Below, piece after piece: positions 8,699 through 18,406 of a stretch of DNA of 64,000 bases (position 1 is the first letter of the stretch; the number at the start of each line of letters is the position of its first letter). A program made the translations under genes and the position numbers. This stretch comes from Pedobacter sp. Bi126 (GTDB lineage: Bacteria > Bacteroidota > Bacteroidia > Sphingobacteriales > Sphingobacteriaceae): the NCBI RefSeq assembly GCF_918698245.1, contig NZ_CAKKMS010000004.1, forward strand, positions 62,001 to 126,000. The letters run 5' to 3'. The notes under the pieces were generated by a model that saw only the letters and a list, made by a program, of their open reading frames with translations, was not told where the DNA came from and did not search any database.

Positions 8699-9256
8699 TT
8701 AATGATTTGGGTTCAATAAGCCATAAATTTCGCTATCCAGAAATTGGCCTCTGAAATAATAATCTTGTTTAAAATGTGCTTCTTTTACAAATCCGTGTTT
8801 AATCAGCATTTGCCTTGAGGCATCGTTTTCGACATTAATATTAGCGCTGATGGTGTGTAGATTAACCTGTTCAAAGCCAAATGCAATTGATCTCTTTAAT
8901 GCTTCCGAAATAATTCCTTTTCTCCAATAATCGGGATGGAGCATGTAGCCAATTTCAGCCCTGTGGTTGGCAAAATCAGTGCGCCAATAACCTACGGATC
9001 CGATCATTTGTTCAGGGTTCTCTTTTAAAGCGATTACCCAAGCCAGGTTATCGCCATTTTCGTAACCATTTCTAAAACGTGAGATAAAATCTTTGATCTC
9101 AAAAATATCTTTGGGCCTTTCTCTGTCAATATATTTCATCACCGTTTCATTGGTACGCATGGCAAAAAGTGCTTCGGCATCAGCAAGATCGTGTTCGCGG
9201 AGAATTAAACGTTCAGTTTCGAGTATGGGGAATTTTGTGAAATTTAAGGCTAGCAT
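8699..9256 (-). CDS. GNAT family N-acetyltransferase (RimJ/RimL type)
   Basis: A 185-aa acetyl-CoA-dependent acetyltransferase of the RimJ/RimL subgroup, which modifies protein N-termini or small amines. The family pattern is clear: ILETERLILREHDLADAEALF at the start, then IGSVGYWR, then the acetyl-CoA-binding region AEIGYMLHPDYWRKGIISEAL, then the C-terminal NVENDASRQMLIKHGFVKE. The frame runs 40 codons further upstream, but that segment is a translated intergenic repeat; the ATG at 9256 gives the normal family N-terminus. Substrate unknown. Confidence 0.88.
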   Translation of the reverse strand: MLALNFTKFPILETERLILREHDLADAEALFAMRTNETVMKYIDRERPKDIFEIKDFISRFRNGYENGDNLAWVIALKENPEQMIGSVGYWRTDFANHRAEIGYMLHPDYWRKGIISEALKRSIAFGFEQVNLHTISANINVENDASRQMLIKHGFVKEAHFKQDYYFRGQFLDSEIYGLLNPNH

Positions 9257-9476
9257 TTTTAAATTTAAGAGATTAACCGCAAAGCACGCAAAGTTTTTTG
9301 CAAAGAACACAAAGTTTTGTTTTACCACAGAGCACACGGAAATTTTCACGGAGGACACGAAGTTGATATTTTTCAATCCAGCTCTGGGTACTCTGCGGCT
9401 TACTTTGTGTGCTCTGTGGTTATTTTACTAAGCACTTGCGCTCTTTGCGATTGACTTTATTTCTTTGCGATTGAAA
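9257..9476. repeat. Intergenic repeat with ACCACAGAGCACAC inverted arms
   Basis: A perfect 14-bp inverted repeat, ACCACAGAGCACAC (9324-9337) and GTGTGCTCTGTGGT (9407-9420), flanks an 70-bp centre. The outer sequences repeat the theme CGCAAAG, TTTGCG and GCAAAGAACACAAAG (9278-9314, 9440-9475). This is a known style of dispersed intergenic repeat in Bacteroidota and other phyla. It reads through as an open frame joined to the GNAT gene. Confidence 0.7.
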
Positions 9477-12338
9477 CTACTTTCCAAACAAGGTTTTATA
9501 AATAGAATATTTGTAATTATCCTCAATGGCACTGGCAACGAAATAAGGTGCTTCGAAAAGTTCGGTTAATTTTTTTCTTAACTCAGCAAGAAATTCCGGT
9601 TTAATTTCTTCCAAATAAGCTCCAGATAGGTTTTGCCTGCCTGATTTAAACCAAACGCCATCTACACTCATGGTTTTTACTACATAAAGATTGGGTTCTA
9701 CAAAAGTTCTGCCCGAGAATTGTTCATAAACATAGGTGTACAATAAAGTTTGGATTAAAGCTTTGTTGATATTTTTGCCATCAGAATTGAATAATTCAGG
9801 GATGTCTTTAAAGGTTAACTTATCACTTCCTGTTTTGTAATCAATAATTTTAGTTACCCCATCTTTTACATCAACACGGTCTATAAAACCAAATATTTTA
9901 ACGCTGGCTTCTCTTCCTTTAAGCGGGAAACTGATTTCGGCTTCTACTTTTTGCTCTAGGCTAATGATTGTAAATGGCGTTTGGGCTTCATCCTGATTTA
10001 AAATGATGTTTACATAGGCATCAACAATCGATAAAATTACCTTTTGCATACCCTTATATTCCATCACTGTATCAGGATTTTTAAACATCACGGCATTAAA
10101 ACCTTTTTGTATCAAAGAGGGAATCTGTTTCCGTTTCTCTTTAATCCGCTCTGCAGTAATTTCAGCCGACCTTAAATCCTCGTAAAAATACTCCATCACT
10201 TTGTGTAAAATCGAACCTATTTCGTTGGCTTCTACCACTGCACTGATCTCTTTAGGCTCTTTAATGCCTGCAATGTAATTGAAAAAGAAATCTAACGGGT
10301 TGGAGATATACTGGGTAAGTGCCGATGGAGAAAGTATCTTCTTTTTATCGAGGTATTTCTGAAGTGTTTCCTGGATAAAAGCATTATTGGTTTTCTCGAT
10401 CTTTACTTCCTTAAAAGGCTCGGTTTTTACCTCCAGATTAAGCTCATTATAGGTAAAGTCGAAACCGCTTTCGTACTCAAGCTGCTTTAAGATTCTGCTG
10501 GCTTCGCCTGAAGTAGACTCGTCGGTTAAGCTATTATAGACAAAATTGATATTCTTTGCTCTTTGTAATAGGCGGTATACCATATAAGAGGAAATGGCAT
10601 CAAGATTTTCAAGAACCGGAAGGCCGTAAACACGACGTATAGAATCGGGAATAAAACTATTACCGATGGATGATTTTGGAATAATACCTTCATTAAAACC
10701 TAAAATCACCACTTTATCGAAATTTAAGTTTCGCGTTTCGAGTAATCCCATTACTTGTATCCCATTCAGTGGATCGCCTGAAAGCGGTACGGCAATGGCC
10801 TGCAGCGATTTTTGAACGAGGTAAATTACAAAAGGGATTTCCTCTTTACCGATGTGGTTGCTAAAAGTATCGTGCAGCCTATTTAATTCCTGAATGGTTT
10901 TTACAAACAGTTCTGCATCGATTTTTTTTAATGTTTTCGCATTCGATAATCTTGTTAACACATAATCCAATACATCGAGTAAATTGGTTACTACATGCTG
11001 CGGATCGTCGATTTTTTTATAAAAAGTTTCAAACAGCCCACTTTGGCGTAATAACCTTTTATGATCGATCTCCACTTGGTTTTCTTCCAACAATGCGGTT
11101 AAAATTTTATCGCGCATTTTTTGGGTAAGGCCTGTTAAGGGATGGGTTAAAAAAGCTTCTACATTTTTGTAGCTTACTTTATTCCGCTGTAAAATCTCCA
11201 ACTGACTTCCCAACCATAAATCAACCAAGCCAAAAATGCTTGAGGTTGACAGCGCAAAACCCATCGTTACATTAAGATCGATTTCTTTTCCGTTAAATGT
11301 GGTCGGAATCGTCTGTAAAGTTGGGATCAAGAGACTCTCATCTGCTAAAACCACCACTGTTTTGCCAATAGTTTCAGTAGCTGTATAATCTTCTTCTAAA
11401 ATATTATTTAGGATTTTGGCCTGTGCAGATTGTCCCTGAACTTTGAAAACCTTCACATGGTGTTCTGCAGATTTCATTAAACTTTCATGGTCGGCAAATA
11501 CATTTTTTAAACCCAGTTGGTTCATGTTTTTGCGTAAAAACAAACCTGCTTCCTGCGATATATCATCTAAATAATAAGTATCAGCATCAAAATAAAACAA
11601 TGATTTGTCGGCTTCTTGTAGCTGGGTAAATATTTTAGCTTCGGCGCTACTCAAAGCATTAAAACCTACAAAAATGATCTTGCCCTTATCAAAATTTGAA
11701 ATAAACTGCTGGAGATCGGTAATGTTATCGACCAGGTGGCGATAAACAGAGCCATTGGTTAAATATCCCTGTTCTTTAAGCGTTGAGTGGAATTTATGGT
11801 AAAGCTTGGGCATCCTGCGCCACATCCTGATGAACAGTTCCTGTTGTTTTTTGTGTTTTCCTTCAGAATAGGAAGTCCAGAACTGGGCCAGGAACTCATA
11901 TTGCTCAGGGCTTAAATAATCGAAATCTTTATTGATGACTGAAATATCTTCCAGATCGCGGTATAGTTTCTCAGCATCAACAAGATCGGCATCAATCTGA
12001 TTAAAATCGCTTAAGATGATCTTGGCCAATGGAAAAAACTTATGGCTCGAAATGCTTTCCAGTTGCTCTTCTGCAAGCAGTTGATTATAAATACGGTGTA
12101 AAGTAAAAAACTGGAGGTAAAAATCGGCTATTTTATAGCTGGTAGAACTGGAGAAAAATTCTTGTATGGTAAAAAATGAGGGACTGAAAAAAGGCTTGCC
12201 AATAATATCGGCAAAGTGTTTCTGTAAATAGGCTGATGGCCGTTTGTTGTTAAAAACAATGGCACAGTTTTCAAGCTGATTTCCAAACCTGGTAACTAAA
12301 TCTTCGGCAACTTCCTGTAAAAATGGTTTCATCTGCAT
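9477..12338 (-). CDS. AddB-like PD-(D/E)XK nuclease / inactive helicase subunit
   Basis: Large (953 aa) partner of the UvrD-like helicase encoded immediately upstream; together they probably form an AddAB-type double-strand-break resection enzyme. The N-terminal two-thirds has a degenerate helicase-like fold (LVDNITDLQQFISNF, IIFVGFNALSSAEAKIF) without a canonical Walker A. The C-terminus carries a RecB-family nuclease: ILSPSALTQYISNPLDFFFNY, then FGFIDRVDVKDG, then IIDYKTG (D833, K835). The four-Cys iron-sulfur pattern of Firmicutes AddB is not apparent. The start ATG directly abuts the stop codon of the helicase gene; a second ATG lies two codons on. The standard annotation would be 'PD-(D/E)XK nuclease family protein'. 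Confidence 0.85.
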   Translation of the reverse strand: MQMKPFLQEVAEDLVTRFGNQLENCAIVFNNKRPSAYLQKHFADIIGKPFFSPSFFTIQEFFSSSTSYKIADFYLQFFTLHRIYNQLLAEEQLESISSHKFFPLAKIILSDFNQIDADLVDAEKLYRDLEDISVINKDFDYLSPEQYEFLAQFWTSYSEGKHKKQQELFIRMWRRMPKLYHKFHSTLKEQGYLTNGSVYRHLVDNITDLQQFISNFDKGKIIFVGFNALSSAEAKIFTQLQEADKSLFYFDADTYYLDDISQEAGLFLRKNMNQLGLKNVFADHESLMKSAEHHVKVFKVQGQSAQAKILNNILEEDYTATETIGKTVVVLADESLLIPTLQTIPTTFNGKEIDLNVTMGFALSTSSIFGLVDLWLGSQLEILQRNKVSYKNVEAFLTHPLTGLTQKMRDKILTALLEENQVEIDHKRLLRQSGLFETFYKKIDDPQHVVTNLLDVLDYVLTRLSNAKTLKKIDAELFVKTIQELNRLHDTFSNHIGKEEIPFVIYLVQKSLQAIAVPLSGDPLNGIQVMGLLETRNLNFDKVVILGFNEGIIPKSSIGNSFIPDSIRRVYGLPVLENLDAISSYMVYRLLQRAKNINFVYNSLTDESTSGEASRILKQLEYESGFDFTYNELNLEVKTEPFKEVKIEKTNNAFIQETLQKYLDKKKILSPSALTQYISNPLDFFFNYIAGIKEPKEISAVVEANEIGSILHKVMEYFYEDLRSAEITAERIKEKRKQIPSLIQKGFNAVMFKNPDTVMEYKGMQKVILSIVDAYVNIILNQDEAQTPFTIISLEQKVEAEISFPLKGREASVKIFGFIDRVDVKDGVTKIIDYKTGSDKLTFKDIPELFNSDGKNINKALIQTLLYTYVYEQFSGRTFVEPNLYVVKTMSVDGVWFKSGRQNLSGAYLEEIKPEFLAELRKKLTELFEAPYFVASAIEDNYKYSIYKTLFGK

Positions 12339-15300
12339 TTATACTAATTTCAACTTGCCTTTAACCGCGTAAAAAAGATAGGTTCTGATATTTTGATAAC
12401 CCATTTCAGTAAGCAATATTCTGTAAATGTTTACCTGCTCGATGTGTTTGTCGCTTTCTTCCAAGGTAAATTTATAATCCAGAATAATTACCTCATCTGC
12501 ATTGATCAAAACCCGATCGGGGCGATGAAGCTTACCATGGGCATCAATAATATTTTTTTCTACGATACTTTCGCTCGCTTTATCCAAAATGGCCTTAAGT
12601 TCGGGATTGTTTAATACTTCAAGTGCCGAATCGATTAATTTCTGCTTTTCTTCTTCCTTGATAATGCCTTGCAAAACCAGATTGCTTGTATAATCATTTA
12701 CCTCTTTTGAAGTACTTGCACTGGCCAGGATATCATGTAACAACGAACCTTTTCTTCCTGATTTTTCAATATTGACCAAATGCTTTAAATGTTTGTCTTC
12801 TGAAGGGATGTATAGCGCTGATAATCGGGTTGTGGTTGGATAACTATTTAAATTGATAAAATTCGAATCCTCTGATTTACTTTCGATCGAGACATTATCT
12901 ACGATTTCGTATACCCCGTTTTCATCAAATTGCTCATCAAAAGTAAAATTGATCACATCACCCATATTGGATAATTTTAGCTCTTTTTTTGCCATCGTGG
13001 CGATGTACAAATAATCTTTTGAACGTGTGGTAGCCACATAAAGCATATTCAACGCATCCATATTATTATAAAGTAACTCCTCATAATATGCTTTCGCGAT
13101 TGCCGAATCGGCCAGGGCTTCATTGTATTTTAATGGAATGCCCTTAAGTTCCTTGTAAACCGTTTCTTCAGAAGAGACCCAAAAAGTGCCATTCGGTTTA
13201 CCTTTAATTTCCCAATTACAAAAAGGAACGAAAACAGCCCTAAAGGCCAGCCCTTTAGATTTATGTATGGTGATGATCTGTATGGCATCTGCGCCTTCTG
13301 GTGAGGGTAGTGATTTTTTGATACCGTCTTCTTCCCACCAGGTTAAAAAGGAAATAATACCTTTTTCGCCAAGCTTACCGGCAGAAGCGGTGAGATCTCT
13401 AAAAGCCAACAAGTAGGGTAAATTGGCGGTCAGGTTTTTTAGCCCATAGCTTTCAATTAAGATTTCAACCAGCTCAGGCAGGGGAAGCTGTAACCAGCTT
13501 TGCCAGTTCTCGCACAATGCTACAGGTAAAACTTCCGTGAGTGTGTTTAAAGGCTTGTTGTTAAGGTTTAAATAATAATTGGCGTTGATCTCTTTCTCGT
13601 GCAAGGAATGATACAGTGCTATACAATTGGCTTTATATAATGCTGTTTGCGATTCTAAGCCGATGAGCACTTTCAAAGTGTTGATGATGAGCTGTATAGC
13701 CGAGTTGTTCGAAATTAATAAAGCATCGCCCGATAAAACCGGTAAGTTGTGCCCCATTAATTTTTTAACCGTCAGTAAGGCTTCACTATTCGAACGAACC
13801 AAAATGGCAATATCCTTTAGGGCATACTGCTGCTGGTTTTTGAGATGATTTATTTCTTCAACAATATCGTCTAAAGCAATGTCCCTGAAAATGGTTTCGG
13901 TAAAACGCGCTTCATTAGATGCATGATCTTTGCCAAACTTTTTAATTTTGATGGTTCCGCCTTTTAAGGTATTGGTGGCAAAGTTCTGGGTTGAGCCACT
14001 ATAAATATCGGTAATAATCTGCTGGTATTGCTGTTCTTGCCACCATTTAGAGATGCTTTCAGGCTTGCTTGCCAGGTTTTCGTTCAGTTCGTTCTGCAGC
14101 GTTAAAGGGATAGCTTTGTAAAGGAAATTGTTAAAAGTGATGATGTTCTCGGCACTTCTATAATTTTCTTCCAAACTTTCCTCCAATACATTCTCTGCGC
14201 CAACGTCCAGCTTGGCATGTTTATGCAGGATGTTCCAGTCGCCATTGCGCCAGCGGTAAATAGATTGTTTGGTATCGCCAACAATCAGGTGATCGATCAG
14301 ATCCTTACTAGGCGTGGCCATCGCATTTGTTAAGAGCGATTTAAAACTTCCCCATTGGCTGGTAGAGGTATCCTGAAATTCGTCGAATAAAAAATTACGG
14401 TAGCGGTTGCCAACTTTTTCCCAGATAAAAGAAGGGTTATCGCCTGCATCTTCGGTAATTCCGGAGATCAGTTTTTGTGCATCGCTAATGAGCAGATTGT
14501 CATTTTCAGCCCGGTACGCTTTCAATAGTACGGCAATTTCCTGCATCAACCTTAAATAGTAAAGATTTTTATTAAAAGCGATGGCCAGGCTATAATTTGG
14601 TAAATGTGCTAAATAATGCATTTTTAATTTCTGGAGGATCGGATTTACCGTATCGTAAGCCTCTGGAAAATTTGCATTTTTTTGAAACCACTCTTCAGGT
14701 TCATCGATTAAATTGAATAGTGGTTCTATCTTAGAAAAATCGCCTCTTGCTACCAGGATAATTTTAGCCAGCGGACTACGCGATTTCCCTTTGAGGTGCT
14801 CGGTTTCTACACCGATTACATTCAGGGCTTCATTCGCTTCGGTTGCCAGAGAAACCAGTTCCTCTTCAAAGTTCTTGATTTCTGTTTTGGTAACAGCTAT
14901 GTATTTTTTAAATAATTCGTCGACGTTTTCTAAACCAAGGGTGCTTACCGCATCTTCAAAAATCTGGAAACGTTCAGAAAATATTTCTCCAATTAAATTA
15001 TAAAGTTCGAATTTATAGTTCCAGCTTTTATTGTCGCTAATGCGTTCGATTGCCAGATCGATAATCCATTGTAAAAGTTGTTTATTATGGTCTAAAGCTT
15101 CGTCTAGTTTGTTTACGAGGTCATCTTTAACCTTGTCATAATTCATTTCTAAATTATAATCGGCATTTAGTCCCAGCTCGAAAGCAAACCCACGGATTAC
15201 TTTTTGCACAAAGCCATCAATCGTACTTACCGAAAAGCGGCTGTAATCGTGCAAAATTTTCCGGTAAATCTTATCTGCTTTGAACTGTAATTCCTGGGGA

Positions 15301-15557
15301 CTTAATATCGGATAGGCGAGTAAAATGAGTTTCCGATAGTCTTCGATTTTTTTCGATGGATTGCCCTTTGCCAATCCTAGCAATACCTCCAGAATCCTGG
15401 TTTTCATTTCTTCGGTCGCCTTGTTGGTAAAGGTGACCGCTAAAATTTCACGATACTTATTGTCTCCACTAAAAAGCAGCGTAAGGTAATGTGCGGTAAG
15501 ACTGAATGTTTTACCAGAACCTGCGGAGGCCTGAAGAATTTTGAGGGGTTGGGGCAT
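12339..15557 (-). CDS. AddA-like UvrD/RecB helicase-nuclease
   Basis: A 1072-aa superfamily 1A helicase with a C-terminal nuclease, the probable motor subunit of an AddAB/RecBCD-type recombinational repair complex. Walker A ASAGSGKT is at residues 10-17, ILAVTFTNKATEEMKTRI is motif Ia, DEFQDTS (392-398) is the Walker B/motif II, and IITIHKSKGLAFRAVFVP is motif V. The C-terminal PD-(D/E)XK core shows RPDRVLI and IILDYKF (D1027, K1029). The downstream AddB-like gene begins at the next base after the stop, so the two are translationally coupled. Typical Bacteroidota arrangement. Confidence 0.92.
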   Translation of the reverse strand: MPQPLKILQASAGSGKTFSLTAHYLTLLFSGDNKYREILAVTFTNKATEEMKTRILEVLLGLAKGNPSKKIEDYRKLILLAYPILSPQELQFKADKIYRKILHDYSRFSVSTIDGFVQKVIRGFAFELGLNADYNLEMNYDKVKDDLVNKLDEALDHNKQLLQWIIDLAIERISDNKSWNYKFELYNLIGEIFSERFQIFEDAVSTLGLENVDELFKKYIAVTKTEIKNFEEELVSLATEANEALNVIGVETEHLKGKSRSPLAKIILVARGDFSKIEPLFNLIDEPEEWFQKNANFPEAYDTVNPILQKLKMHYLAHLPNYSLAIAFNKNLYYLRLMQEIAVLLKAYRAENDNLLISDAQKLISGITEDAGDNPSFIWEKVGNRYRNFLFDEFQDTSTSQWGSFKSLLTNAMATPSKDLIDHLIVGDTKQSIYRWRNGDWNILHKHAKLDVGAENVLEESLEENYRSAENIITFNNFLYKAIPLTLQNELNENLASKPESISKWWQEQQYQQIITDIYSGSTQNFATNTLKGGTIKIKKFGKDHASNEARFTETIFRDIALDDIVEEINHLKNQQQYALKDIAILVRSNSEALLTVKKLMGHNLPVLSGDALLISNNSAIQLIINTLKVLIGLESQTALYKANCIALYHSLHEKEINANYYLNLNNKPLNTLTEVLPVALCENWQSWLQLPLPELVEILIESYGLKNLTANLPYLLAFRDLTASAGKLGEKGIISFLTWWEEDGIKKSLPSPEGADAIQIITIHKSKGLAFRAVFVPFCNWEIKGKPNGTFWVSSEETVYKELKGIPLKYNEALADSAIAKAYYEELLYNNMDALNMLYVATTRSKDYLYIATMAKKELKLSNMGDVINFTFDEQFDENGVYEIVDNVSIESKSEDSNFINLNSYPTTTRLSALYIPSEDKHLKHLVNIEKSGRKGSLLHDILASASTSKEVNDYTSNLVLQGIIKEEEKQKLIDSALEVLNNPELKAILDKASESIVEKNIIDAHGKLHRPDRVLINADEVIILDYKFTLEESDKHIEQVNIYRILLTEMGYQNIRTYLFYAVKGKLKLV

Positions 15558-15633
15558 AATATGATTTCTCTCGAATTTTAAACTTACAACAATTTAAAAT
15601 TTTCTCGAAATCATGATATCAACAATTCTACCT

Positions 15634-16431
15634 CTATTTGGATTTTTTACTTTTCCTTTTATTCAATGTCTTATGGCTGATCCTTGCAGGGCGTTCTGCC
15701 ATTTCGATTGGCAGGCCAAGCAGATCGCGGATTACAACCGAGGCGCAGGCACCGCCAAATGCTGCAGGTAGGTAAGAAACTGTACCATAAGCGGAGCGCT
15801 TGAAATTACTCCCATCAGTCATGATCATCGAGTTTTTATCCATTTCCTCTGTTGAGAAAACAGCCTTTATTTTGCTTGCATTTGCAAGCTTGTTCAATCT
15901 TTTACGCACATAACTGGCAAAAACGCATTGATAAGTATCTGGAAGCAATGTAATCCTTATTCTGGTAGGGTCCATTTTGCCGCCAGCACCCATTGAGCTA
16001 ACAATAGGAATGTTCTTTTCTAATGCAGTTCCCAATAAAGTGATTTTTGGCATTACACTGTCGATACAATCCATAATGTAATCAAAGCCAGATTCTAAAA
16101 TTTCCCTGCATTTCTCCGGACTAAGAAAAGTATTTACCACATGAAGTTTTAGTTCAGGATTAATGGCCAATAAACGCTCTTGCATTATTTCGGCTTTGCT
16201 CACACCATGATTGGTCGCCAAAGCAGGCAACTGCCTGTTCCGATTGGTCGGATCAACCACATCACCATCAACAATGGTCATTTCGCCAACACCCGAACGG
16301 CATATAAATTCGGCAGCAAAAGAGCCTACACCGCCCAAACCGATAACCAAAACGTGTTTCGATTGGAGTTTATTTATACCATCATTCCCAACAAGGAGGG
16401 CAGAGCGCGAAAGCCAGCTAACATCAGACAT
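15634..16431 (-). CDS. tcdA: tRNA threonylcarbamoyladenosine dehydratase
   Basis: E1-like ThiF/MoeB-superfamily enzyme that cyclises t6A37 to ct6A37 in ANN-decoding tRNAs using ATP. The ATP-binding Rossmann motif GLGGVGS (31-37), then VDGDVVDPTNRNRQLPAL, then DCIDSVMPKITLL match TcdA/CsdL closely. It lacks the C-terminal domains of true ubiquitin-like activators. Length 265 aa is normal. It follows the DUF1016 gene by 11 nt on the same strand. The Lys/Arg-rich tail (HKTLNKRKSKKSK) is slightly longer than usual. Confidence 0.9.
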   Translation of the reverse strand: MSDVSWLSRSALLVGNDGINKLQSKHVLVIGLGGVGSFAAEFICRSGVGEMTIVDGDVVDPTNRNRQLPALATNHGVSKAEIMQERLLAINPELKLHVVNTFLSPEKCREILESGFDYIMDCIDSVMPKITLLGTALEKNIPIVSSMGAGGKMDPTRIRITLLPDTYQCVFASYVRKRLNKLANASKIKAVFSTEEMDKNSMIMTDGSNFKRSAYGTVSYLPAAFGGACASVVIRDLLGLPIEMAERPARISHKTLNKRKSKKSK

Positions 16432-16442
16432 ATTACGTTTAA

Positions 16443-17441
16443 TTAACTTCTTAGTTTTTCAATTTCTTTTTTCATCTCAGCCATTAATTGCTGCTCTGTC
16501 GGCAGGTAGAGATGGTATTTACTTGCTATAATTGTTTTATTATTTTCGGGCAAAGATATTTTTACTACAGCATCGTTTTTATCGGTGCATAGTAAAATAC
16601 CAATGGTTGGGTTTTCGAAATTTTGTTTTTCAAAACGATCGTAGTAGTTTACATACATCTGCAACTGTCCCATATCTTGGTGACTAAGTTTAGTTGTTTT
16701 AATTTCTATTATTACAAAGCATTGTAATAACCGATTGTAAAAAACGAGGTCTATAAAAAAGTCATCACCATCAATATGTATCCGTTTCTGCCTTGCGACA
16801 AAAGAGAAACCGTTACCGATTTCTAATAAAAAATCTTGAAGGTGGGTAATGATTGCCGTTTCTAAATCCTTTTCATAATATGCTGCTTCCCTTTTTAAGC
16901 CCAAAAATTCTAATATCATTGGGTCTTTAATAATCTGTGTTGGTTCTGTCGGATGTTTTTCTGCTTTGGCTATAGCTAAAACAGATTCAACATCGTTGCT
17001 TAACAATAGGCGTTCAAATAGTTGGCTATTTACTTGCCGCTCTAACTGTCTTGCTGACCAATTATTTTTTTCAGTCTCGGCAATGTAGAAGTCTTTTTTA
17101 TCTTGATTATCAATGCTCATCAAGATTTTGTAATGTGTCCAACTGAATTGCGTCCGCAGTGCAGACGCAATTGGAAAAGCACGATAAAATTGCCTATTTC
17201 GCTCTAATTGGCGAATCGAAAATCCTGTCCCTAATTTTGGTTGAAATTCATTGGATATAGATTTAATAAGGTATTCCCCATAATCAGCCCTATCTTTGCC
17301 TTTTTGTTCTTCTTCAAAAATAACTTTACCAATTTGCCAATACATAAGCATTCTTTCAGTCTCAACAGAACGTATTGCACGTTCTTTTGCAGAGGCTATG
17401 ATAGATTGTATTTGCGTTAAAAGCTCTTTTTTTAATTGCAT
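16443..17441 (-). CDS. DUF1016 (YhcG-like) PDDEXK nuclease
   Basis: A 332-aa protein with the N-terminal DUF1016_N region (MLMYWQIGKVIFEEEQKGKDRADYG, SIRQLERNRQFYRAFP) and a C-terminal PD-(D/E)XK nuclease fold: DDFFIDLVFYNRLLQCFVIIEIK contains the catalytic D and ExK (near residues 230-248), then MGQLQMYVNYYD. The family is often found with restriction-modification or mobile loci; here it stands in front of tcdA among housekeeping genes, which suggests a recent arrival, though this is inference. No methylase is nearby. A TATATTTG element 58 nt upstream is a possible promoter. Confidence 0.9.
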   Translation of the reverse strand: MQLKKELLTQIQSIIASAKERAIRSVETERMLMYWQIGKVIFEEEQKGKDRADYGEYLIKSISNEFQPKLGTGFSIRQLERNRQFYRAFPIASALRTQFSWTHYKILMSIDNQDKKDFYIAETEKNNWSARQLERQVNSQLFERLLLSNDVESVLAIAKAEKHPTEPTQIIKDPMILEFLGLKREAAYYEKDLETAIITHLQDFLLEIGNGFSFVARQKRIHIDGDDFFIDLVFYNRLLQCFVIIEIKTTKLSHQDMGQLQMYVNYYDRFEKQNFENPTIGILLCTDKNDAVVKISLPENNKTIIASKYHLYLPTEQQLMAEMKKEIEKLRS

Positions 17442-17499
17442 CTAGTTTAGAGAAATTATAGTGGTCTTTTTGTTACTAAAAACTTAAGCATGAAACCAA

Positions 17500-17507
17500 C
17501 AAATATA
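17500..17507 (-). promoter_or_regulatory. Candidate -7 promoter element for the DUF1016 gene
   Basis: TATATTTG on the minus strand matches TAnnTTTG, 58 nt before the ATG at 17441, implying a leader of roughly 50 nt. Confidence 0.4.
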
Positions 17508-17577
17508 ATATTTTTAGAGTTGAGATATTTAAGCTGATTTACTAAAAATATTAGTTTTTCGGCCAGCTTGTTAAAAT

Positions 17578-18234
17578 TTAGATTAAAATCAATTTATTCC
17601 AGTCTCCAAAAATACGAGCTTTAAGCTCATCAATGCTACATTTTTTTAAAATGGCTGCGGCCTGGTAAATTTCTTCAATTGAGCTATCCGAATCATCAGT
17701 TTCCAGGAAAAATTGATCGGTACTTTGAATCAGCTTAGCTGCGCCCGAATTTTCTTTTAAAGCAGCTATTCCAAAGGAAAGAAGGAAACCTTTATCCAGT
17801 AGCTGTTGGCCGAGCTGCTCATTTTTATTAAAACCATGGATAATCATCGGTACTGTAACTTTTAATCGTTCTTTAATTGCAATTAATTCTGAAAAGCATT
17901 TAACACAATGTACAATCAATGGTTTATTAATTTTTTCTGCCAATTCAATTTGTTTTTCTAAGATTATGGTCTGATTTTCAAGGTTTTCGCCCCTCAACCG
18001 ATCTAAACCACACTCTCCAATCTGTTTCACATTTGTTTGATTGGCCACAACGCTTAGATATTTCATCTGTAGTTCGAGGTGATCAATTTTAGCAAACCAG
18101 GGATGCAGACCAACAGAAATTGGCTTGGTTTTAGGCATTGCTAAAAAGATATCGCTGGTTAACGACAAACTTTGAACGCTGGTTACCCCAGGTTGGGTGG
18201 CAACTTTATGGGTATGTATGTCTAAAAAATCCAT
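17578..18234 (-). CDS. TatD family hydrolase
   Basis: A short (218 aa) metal-dependent TatD-like TIM-barrel hydrolase; family members are 3'-5' DNA exonucleases or deoxyribonucleases. Metal-site motifs are visible: MDFLDIHTHK at the N-terminus (HxH), QIGECGLDRLRG (the E in 'IGECGLD'), PLIVHCVKCF (His), MIIHGFN (His) and LETDDSDSSIEEIYQ (the final Asp). Typical TatD proteins are about 260 aa; the Bacteroidota form is compact. A TATCTTTG promoter element lies only 7 nt before the ATG. Confidence 0.85.
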   Translation of the reverse strand: MDFLDIHTHKVATQPGVTSVQSLSLTSDIFLAMPKTKPISVGLHPWFAKIDHLELQMKYLSVVANQTNVKQIGECGLDRLRGENLENQTIILEKQIELAEKINKPLIVHCVKCFSELIAIKERLKVTVPMIIHGFNKNEQLGQQLLDKGFLLSFGIAALKENSGAAKLIQSTDQFFLETDDSDSSIEEIYQAAAILKKCSIDELKARIFGDWNKLILI

Positions 18235-18241
18235 TGGAAAA

Positions 18242-18249
18242 CAAAGATA
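18242..18249 (-). promoter_or_regulatory. Candidate -7 promoter element, near-leaderless tatD
   Basis: TATCTTTG on the minus strand matches TAnnTTTG exactly and ends 7 nt before the tatD ATG, so transcription should begin at or just before the start codon. Confidence 0.55.
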
Positions 18250-18379
18250 TGTAAAATGAAGATGGAGAATGTAAAATTCATATTTGATTAAACCTTCGTT
18301 CTTAATCCCTTTTCATTCTACGGACTGTTTCCACTCTGTAAAGAATTCGAGAATAATCCATTGTAACCCTAGACTTTAT

Positions 18380-18387
18380 TACATTTG
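18380..18387 (+). promoter_or_regulatory. Candidate promoter of the thioredoxin-like gene
   Basis: TACATTTG matches TAnnTTTG and lies 19 nt before the ATG at 18407. A -33-like ATTG (18360-18363) is 16 nt upstream. Confidence 0.55.
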
Positions 18388-18406
18388 CTATTATTCATCG
18401 AAAATC

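Noticed and set aside
9093..9431. Plus-strand frame across the GNAT gene and the 9.3-kb repeat
   Set aside because: Antisense to a clear GNAT gene and composed of translated repeat.
16443..17441. Restriction enzyme of a complete R-M system
   Set aside because: No methyltransferase or specificity subunit is adjacent; the protein is a stand-alone DUF1016 nuclease.
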